Assembly (NCBI RefSeq): GCF_008831285.2
Contig: NC_045147.1
Location: forward strand, 6,664,334 to 6,728,333
From: Nymphaea colorata
Lineage: Eukaryota > Streptophyta > Magnoliopsida > Nymphaeales > Nymphaeaceae
Length of the DNA: 64,000 bases
Direction: 5' to 3'
Part shown: piece by piece, positions 58,542-64,000 of the stretch
Layout: the number at the start of each line of letters is the position of its first letter
How positions within the stretch are numbered: position 1 is the stretch's first letter
The notes under the pieces: generated by a model
Told to the model about the DNA's origin: nothing
Database searches by the model: none
The model's input: only the letters and a program-made list of their open reading frames with translations
Program-made: the position numbers and the translations under genes

Positions 58542-59390
58542 TTGAATTTGGCAGAAACTTATGTGGTACCATCTTTTAGACGAAATTTAATTTCTATCTC
58601 CTCGTTGGACAAATTTGGTTATTATTGTTCATTTGGAGATAGTAAATTTAAGTTGTTTCTGCACTCAAATTTGATAGCCACTGGTTCTTCATCTGGTAGC
58701 GATAACCTCTATTTGCTTGATACAGTTTCTTCATATCATGAAACCTTGCATGTTACGTCTAGTGGTACTAAAAGAAAATTAGCCAATGAGAATTCTGCTA
58801 TGTTGTGGCATAAGCGCTTAGGACATATCCTTGAACAAAGAATAAAAAGGCTTATGTCAAATGGAATTCTTGAGTCCCTTGATTTTGCATACTTTAATGT
58901 TTGTATTGAATGTATAAAGGGAAAACGAACAAACATTAAGAAAACATGTGCAAGTAAAGCTTCAAACGTCTTAGAACTGATTCATACTGATGTTTGTGGT
59001 CCATTCCCTACGGCTTGTTGGAATAGACAACAATATTTTATCACGTTCATAGATGATTATTCTCGTTATGGTTACCTGTATTTGATCCATGAGAAGTCTC
59101 AATCCTTAGATGTTTTCAAATCATTTAAAGCCAAAGTTGAGAATCAATTAGGCAAAATGATTAAAGCCATTAGATCTGACCGTGGTAGTGAATACTTTGG
59201 TAGATTTGATGGATCAGGTGAACAACGTCCAGGGCCTTTCGCTAACTACCTTGAGGAATGCAGTATAGTCCCTCAATACACCATGTCGGGTTCTCTCAGA
59301 ATGATTGGTGTATCTGAGAGACGAAACAAGACTCTTATGGATATGGTAAGGAGTATGATTAATCATTCTACCTTATCAGAGCCCCTTTGA
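58542..59390 (+). CDS. Copia pre-integrase and integrase frame
   Basis: 282 codons. The protease end (YVVPSFRRNLISISSLDKFG) leads to the pre-integrase zinc part (LWHKRLGHI, then CIECIKGK), then the integrase with D of IHTDVCGPF, D of RSDRGSEYFG and E of VSERRNKTLMD. It ends at a TGA where relatives have Trp (GEAL follows). The extra 15-20 residues after SDRG (GSGEQRPGPFANYLEEC) are usual in this TNT1-94-like group. The product is inactive without the downstream RT frame. Confidence 0.9.
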   Translation: MNLAETYVVPSFRRNLISISSLDKFGYYCSFGDSKFKLFLHSNLIATGSSSGSDNLYLLDTVSSYHETLHVTSSGTKRKLANENSAMLWHKRLGHILEQRIKRLMSNGILESLDFAYFNVCIECIKGKRTNIKKTCASKASNVLELIHTDVCGPFPTACWNRQQYFITFIDDYSRYGYLYLIHEKSQSLDVFKSFKAKVENQLGKMIKAIRSDRGSEYFGRFDGSGEQRPGPFANYLEECSIVPQYTMSGSLRMIGVSERRNKTLMDMVRSMINHSTLSEPL

Positions 59391-61557
59391 GGAGAGGCAT
59401 TAAAGACTGCAACTTATATTCTAAATAGAGTACCATCAAAAGTAGTACCAAAAACCCCATATGAATTATGGATAGACAAAACGCCTAGTATGAGACATTT
59501 TAATATTTGAGGATGTCCAGCTGATGCGAGGCCATATAGGCCAAATGAAAGGAAACTGGACTCTAAGATGGTTAGCTATTACTTTGTTGGGTATTCTGAA
59601 AAGTCAAGGGGTTATAAGTTTTATAATCCATCTAGTAAGTCTTTATTTGAAACGGAAAATGCCCATTTCTTTGAGGATATTGAGTTTAGGGGAGGTGATC
59701 AGGTTAGAAACATTGCCTTTTAAGAGGGACATGAGTCCACTCGTACGGATGTTGTAAGCAATAGTCTGGTATTCATTCCTGCCATTGTTCCATCAACATA
59801 TTCAGAAGAAGACAATGATGTCGATCTCCCTACTGAAGAACAAACTCAACAATCTCAAGAAAATCAAGTAGAGGTGCCACTGAGGAAATCCACTAGAGGG
59901 ATGAGAAATACAATTTCAAATGATTTTGTCTATTTTCAAGAACATGATGTTGATATGGGCTTAATGGAAGATGATCCTATTAACTTCCAGCAAGCAATAA
60001 AGAGTTCTAAATCTCATAAGTGGATAGATGCCATGAATGAGGAAATAAAGTCCATGATGGATAATGACGTATCGGACATTGTTCCATTGCCTGAAGGTGT
60101 GAAACCCATTGGTTGTAAATGAATATTTTAAAACCAAGAGGAATTCATTAGGTAACATCGAAAAGTATAAGGCACGTCTTGTCACAAAAGGCTTTACTCA
60201 AAAGGAATGCATTGGTTATACAGAGACTTTCTCTCCAGTTTCATTGAAAGACTCTTTCAGGACTATAATGGCACTTGTGGCTCATTTTGGCTTAGAGCTG
60301 CATTAGATGGATGTAAAGACAACGCTTCTAAATAGAGACATTGATGAAACGATATATATGGTGCAACCAGAAAACTTTGTTTTAGGGGATGCAAATAAAA
60401 TAGTCTGCAAACTCAATAAATCTATCTATGGGCTAAAGCAAGCTTCCCGTCAGTAATATTATAAATTTCATTAACTTATAGTTTCATTTGGCTTTGAGAC
60501 TAATATGGTTGATGAATGTGTATACCGAAAGTTCATTGGGGGTAAATTTATCTTTCTAGTTTTATATGTCGATGATATATTGCTGGCAAGTAATGATGTG
60601 GGCACATTGCATGAAACTAAGAAATTTTTGTCAACAAAGTTTGACATGAAGGATTTTGGTGATGCATCTTTTGTATTGGGGATCCAAATATTTCAAGATC
60701 ACTCTCAGGATATTCTTGGATTATCACAAAAGGCCTACATTGATATGGTGCTTCAACGATATGACATGAAAGATTGTAAACCAGGAGATACACCAGTTGC
60801 TAGAGGAGACAAGTTTAGTCTCAAACAGTGCCCTAAAAGTGAAATCAAATATAAGGAAATGGAAAGGATTCCCTATTCGTTTGTTGTGGGAAGCCTTATG
60901 TATGCTCAGGTTTGTACTCGTCTGGATATTGCATTTATTTTTGGAACGTTAAGCAGATACTTAAGTAATCCAGGTATGAATCATTGGAAAGTAGCCAAAA
61001 GGGTATTGAGGTACTTATATAGAACAACAAATTTTATGCTCACGTACAAGAAGTCAGATCAGTTGGAAATCATTGGGTATTTGGATTCTGATTTTGCTGG
61101 GAGCCAAGACAGTCATAAGTCCACTTCAGGCTATGTATTTCTGTTGGCTGGAGGAGCTATATCTTGGAAAAGTGTCAAACAGACACTTGTAGCTACTTCA
61201 ACCGTGGCAGCATAATTCATAGCATGTTACGAGGCATCTAATCATGCTTTATGGTTGCAGAATTTTGTCACGGGACTGCGCATTATGAATGGTGTAGAAA
61301 GACCACTAAGGTTATTGTGTGACAATAATTCAACAGTCATGTACTCTAATAACAGCCGCAGTTTGTCAAAGTCGAAGGACATCGACATTAAGTTTTTGGC
61401 TGTTAAAGAGATGATACAGAATGGTCAGGTGTCTTTAGAGCATATTTGGACAAACTCTATGATTGCAGATCCGCTTACCAAGGGTTTAACACCTAAGGTC
61501 TTTCATGAACATGTTGTTCATATGGGGGTGTTACCTTTGGATGATGTGCTGGTTTAG
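59391..61557 (+). pseudogene. Copia integrase end, reverse transcriptase and RNase H
   Basis: Fragments in order: integrase C-terminal part (59400-59760, two frames); the linker ESTRGMRN-like to IKSMMDND (59874-60120); RT start FKTKRNS...KARLVTKGFTQKE (60120-60303) with stops at 60119-60121 and 60304-60306; IYGLKQASR (60425-60450); and the 236-codon frame 60505-61215 with LYVDDILLASNDVG and LDSDFAGSQDSHKSTSGY. After one stop, the RNase H end follows at 61255-61557 (LLCDNNSTVMYSNN, KDIDIKFLAVKEM, ADPLTKGL). At least five nonsense changes. Confidence 0.9.
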
Positions 61558-61955
61558 TGGGAGTTTGTATTTTGTTTGCTTTTATGTATGGACACATATT
61601 CAGTTTTCTACAGAATACAGTTTAAAGTTCTTTGGTTCCATTCTGTGTCTGTTTTTTGATCTACATAAGGTTTTAAAGATGGACCAGTTGAGAATAGGTA
61701 TGTTGTAATCACATTACATGTACTTCTCATGTTATATATCCATATCAGATCTATGTCATGTCATTGATTATGTTAACATTTGTGATCATTAAAGGTTAGC
61801 TAATTTTAATATAGCAAAAGCCGCTTTGGTTTTGTGTTGATATGATCATGGATGAGATTGGTGAAAATGATGTTTAATAAGATAGCAGTTATGAGCTCCT
61901 AAGGTTTTATGTAATGTCTGAATGTATAAAGACATATTTGGCCCAAGTGGGACAT

Positions 61956-62418
61956 TGTAAGGATCATTTGGTGGGCCGGCATATGTTTATGAGGAATTTC
62001 AGACATTATGGTTGTCTTAATGTAAATATCCTCTTAAGTGATTGCATTTTGGGATATTACGTCATTTTATATGGTATGAGATAATTTTGTAGTGTATAGA
62101 TACCTGTACGTAATTACGGACTCTTTGATGGGTTGAATCCGTAATTGCCCATAATATAAAATGGTAGTGGTCCCTATGGTCGTGCAACGGTTGCTTGAAA
62201 CATTGGTTTCTAGGGTTGTCTCTTCCCCATCTGAGAGAGACTGCATGTGCTCCGCACAGACTCTGAAAGATCCTACTACGATCTACCGTCTGTGCACTTC
62301 ACATGGATTCAGGTACGCTTCCGCTACACTTAAGGTTTTGTTTCAATTATTTAACATGAACATGATCCTATTTAGGGCATATCGTTTTTTGTATATGCAT
62401 GAGGGAAATCTCCCATCA
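61956..62418 (+). repeat. 3' LTR of the TNT1-94-like copia element
   Basis: 463 bp, preceded by a weak purine tract (AAGTGGGACA). It ends CCCATCA followed by the TSD TGATC. Confidence 0.95.
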
Positions 62419-64000
62419 TGATCAAGACTCCATGAGTAGGTCCTATGAGCAAACAAGTGAAGAAGCCCACGATGAATGCGATGATGACTATGAGGGTCAG
62501 TCCGATGACTCTCACCACTCGAGCCATGGAAACACTTGGGCTAAAATGAAAGTGCAATATTACTTTAATAGCTACTCCTCATTGAGGGATACAAACTAGA
62601 GTAGACAAGATCCTTATCCCAGTGAGGTTCGGCCAGTCATAGACAAGAACTGTCAGCCCAAGCTAATCAAGTTTCCAAAAAGCCTGCAAAAAGCCCCAAG
62701 TGGCGATCTGAGGCAAATAGCAAGAAGACCCAGCAGTAGACGGTAGAAACCTGCACATACCCTTCAAACTCAGTTCACCAAAGGTGCCAATAAGGGCTGT
62801 AGTGTTTCACAAAACAAAATCAAGAAGCCTAAACGGATGGAAGGACAATCTCTTGCCAAGAACAAGAAGCGTAATTTCCTTATGGCCTTTGGAGACGATA
62901 TAACTCTTGACCAGCCAGAGTTCAAGGAAGCTTGGGGTACCTTTAACCAAGGCTACAAGGGGCTGGAATGGCACAAGATGACTGATCCAATGGATGACCT
63001 GATGTCTTCAAGGACTCCCAAAGAAAAGCATCACCACAATCCTGCAATAGGTGGTGTAGGTGGGCAATCAAAGGGAAGACGTAGAGAATCTTCTACCGAC
63101 GGACATGCCAAAGAGACACAAGTCTATCCAAAATCGTTAAAAGCCAAGAAACCAAAACCCGAGCATGAGTTTGAAGAGGGCACCTCGCAGCAAGTGGTAG
63201 AAGAGCCACGAGGTAGTCAGAAGAGGACTGCAAATGGCAGGCCACCCCGGGCAACCATCGGCGCCAAAACAGGCTATTGTATTTCTAAATTCAAGATAAA
63301 AAAGCCTAAGGCATACCAGCAGGTATATGCGGATAAAGGAGCCTACAAGGCTGAACGGCGACCTAATGAGAAGTTTCTAATTGGTTGCGTCACTCAACTA
63401 TTATCAATATTAGCTGTCCCAAGACCGGCTATACCAAGTAAACAGCCCGAACTAAGGAAAAAAGGTGGCCAACAAGTCGGCAATCTTGAGTCATTGCCCA
63501 ATAAAGAGCTAAGTGGGGAAAGCATGACAAGCCATCAAGACCTAGTCAAAATGGGGACAAGATTAGAAAGTGAAGGCAATCCTGAACCGCAACAAGGAAG
63601 GGAGCCAGATCGCACCCTTCAGGATAAGGCACATCCTAAGGAGGGTGGCTGCAGCCAGTCCAAAAAGAGACCCGCTCTAAAAGCTTGAGGGAAAATTTTC
63701 AAAGACAAGCGATTAAGGAGTTTACCGATAACTCTCTCAAGATGAAAGGCATAAACCCCATGGATAAAAAGAAACAAAATGATGTGTTGACCAAGAGATC
63801 CAAGATACCAAGGCTATTTCCAACACCTTGGATAGAGCCTGAACTCATAGCCCTAAAAGAAATACTACTGGCAACTCTCAAGACAGCCGAAGGGTACCTT
63901 GCAAAAAGAGAAAGGCCACCTAGGGGGACGATAGTAGAGCTACCCCACTATGCCACCCCGGAATACAAAGCAAAGCTTAAGGAGGGTGGCTATGACAAGT
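62419..64000 (+). pseudogene. 3' continuation of the unidentified charged frame, runs off the window
   Basis: After the TSD (62419-62423) the reading QDSMSRSYEQTSEE continues as an Asp/Glu/Ser/His-rich stretch to 62597. Stops and a frame change follow. A 283-codon Lys-rich frame then runs 62837-63688 (KNKKRNFLMAFGDDITLDQP near its start), and after another frame change an open frame without stops runs from about 63693 to the edge (KMKGINPMDKKKQNDVLTK, PHYATPEYKAKLKEGGYDK). KEGGCSQ and KEGGYDK mark a repeated AAGGAGGGTGGCT at 63639 and 63979. No zinc knuckle, protease or RT motif is visible, so the family is unknown. Confidence 0.45.

Larger units (their letters stand above)
55813..62418 (+). 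mobile_element. Ty1/copia retrotransposon (TNT1-94-like pol), 6.6 kb, with 5-bp TSD
   Basis: 5' LTR 55813-56275 and 3' LTR 61956-62418 are both 463 bp, TGTAAGGATC...ATCA, with a target duplication TGATC at 55808-55812 and 62419-62423. PBS at 56278-56289. Order is leader and repeat array, decayed gag with CCHC (about 58250), protease, integrase (58980-59390), RT (60100-60950), RNase H (to 61557). By eye the LTRs differ at roughly 30 positions, so it is clearly older than the 12-17 kb element. Several sense codons have become stops, so it is dead. Confidence 0.95.

Overview
This is nuclear DNA from a large-genome land plant, probably a flowering plant. It contains two host genes with plant-type spliced exons, buried in LTR retrotransposons (Ty1/copia and Ty3/gypsy), hAT DNA transposons with 8-bp target duplications, MITE-like elements, (TA)n/(CA)n microsatellites and minisatellites. 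I cannot name the species. Most long open frames are transposon proteins, their antisense shadows, or low-complexity translations.

Host genes. (1) RBX1, minus strand, CDS 42558 down to 30296. Five exons join in phase into a complete 118-residue RING-H2 protein, the catalytic RING subunit of cullin-RING ubiquitin ligases. Its third intron is 11.2 kb and holds at least three, probably four, insertions of one hAT family. (2) The C-terminal exons of a plant TDY-class (MPK9-like) MAP kinase, plus strand, 25615-27322, convergent with RBX1. A truncated copia element sits between two of these exons, and its LTR abuts the coding sequence of the second, where it removed the native splice acceptor. I found no upstream kinase exons in the window.

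Layout. 1-4.5 kb: unclassified repeat-like DNA, a purine-rich tract and a 3 x 54-bp tandem repeat. 4.5-7.1 kb: decayed copia remnant (minus). 7.1-12.3 kb: AT-rich DNA with an 85-bp minisatellite and degenerate repeats. 12361-17821: young, almost intact copia element (minus) with unequal LTRs. 17.8-25.6 kb: older copia debris, a large CA/TA microsatellite, a 375-bp MITE and a hAT derivative. 25.6-27.3 kb: MAP kinase tail. 30.3-42.6 kb: RBX1. 42.9-54.5 kb: degraded Ty3/gypsy element (minus) with an internal PR-RT duplication and a nested RICESLEEPER-like hAT (plus), edged by three copies of a ~500-bp repeat. 54.5-64 kb: an unidentified plus-strand, PBS-bearing element with a charged open frame, split by a second copia element (55813-62418, 463-bp LTRs, TSD TGATC).

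I see no defence system, operon or CRISPR. The most unusual structures are: the LTR at the MAP kinase splice site; the tail-to-tail 2-kb hAT composite with a perfect 8-bp duplication at its outer ends (36906-38905); the protease-RT tandem duplication in the gypsy element; a 12-copy array of ACCGGTTC-like boxes every 20-21 bp in the leader of the second copia element; and the unidentified charged frame running off the right edge.
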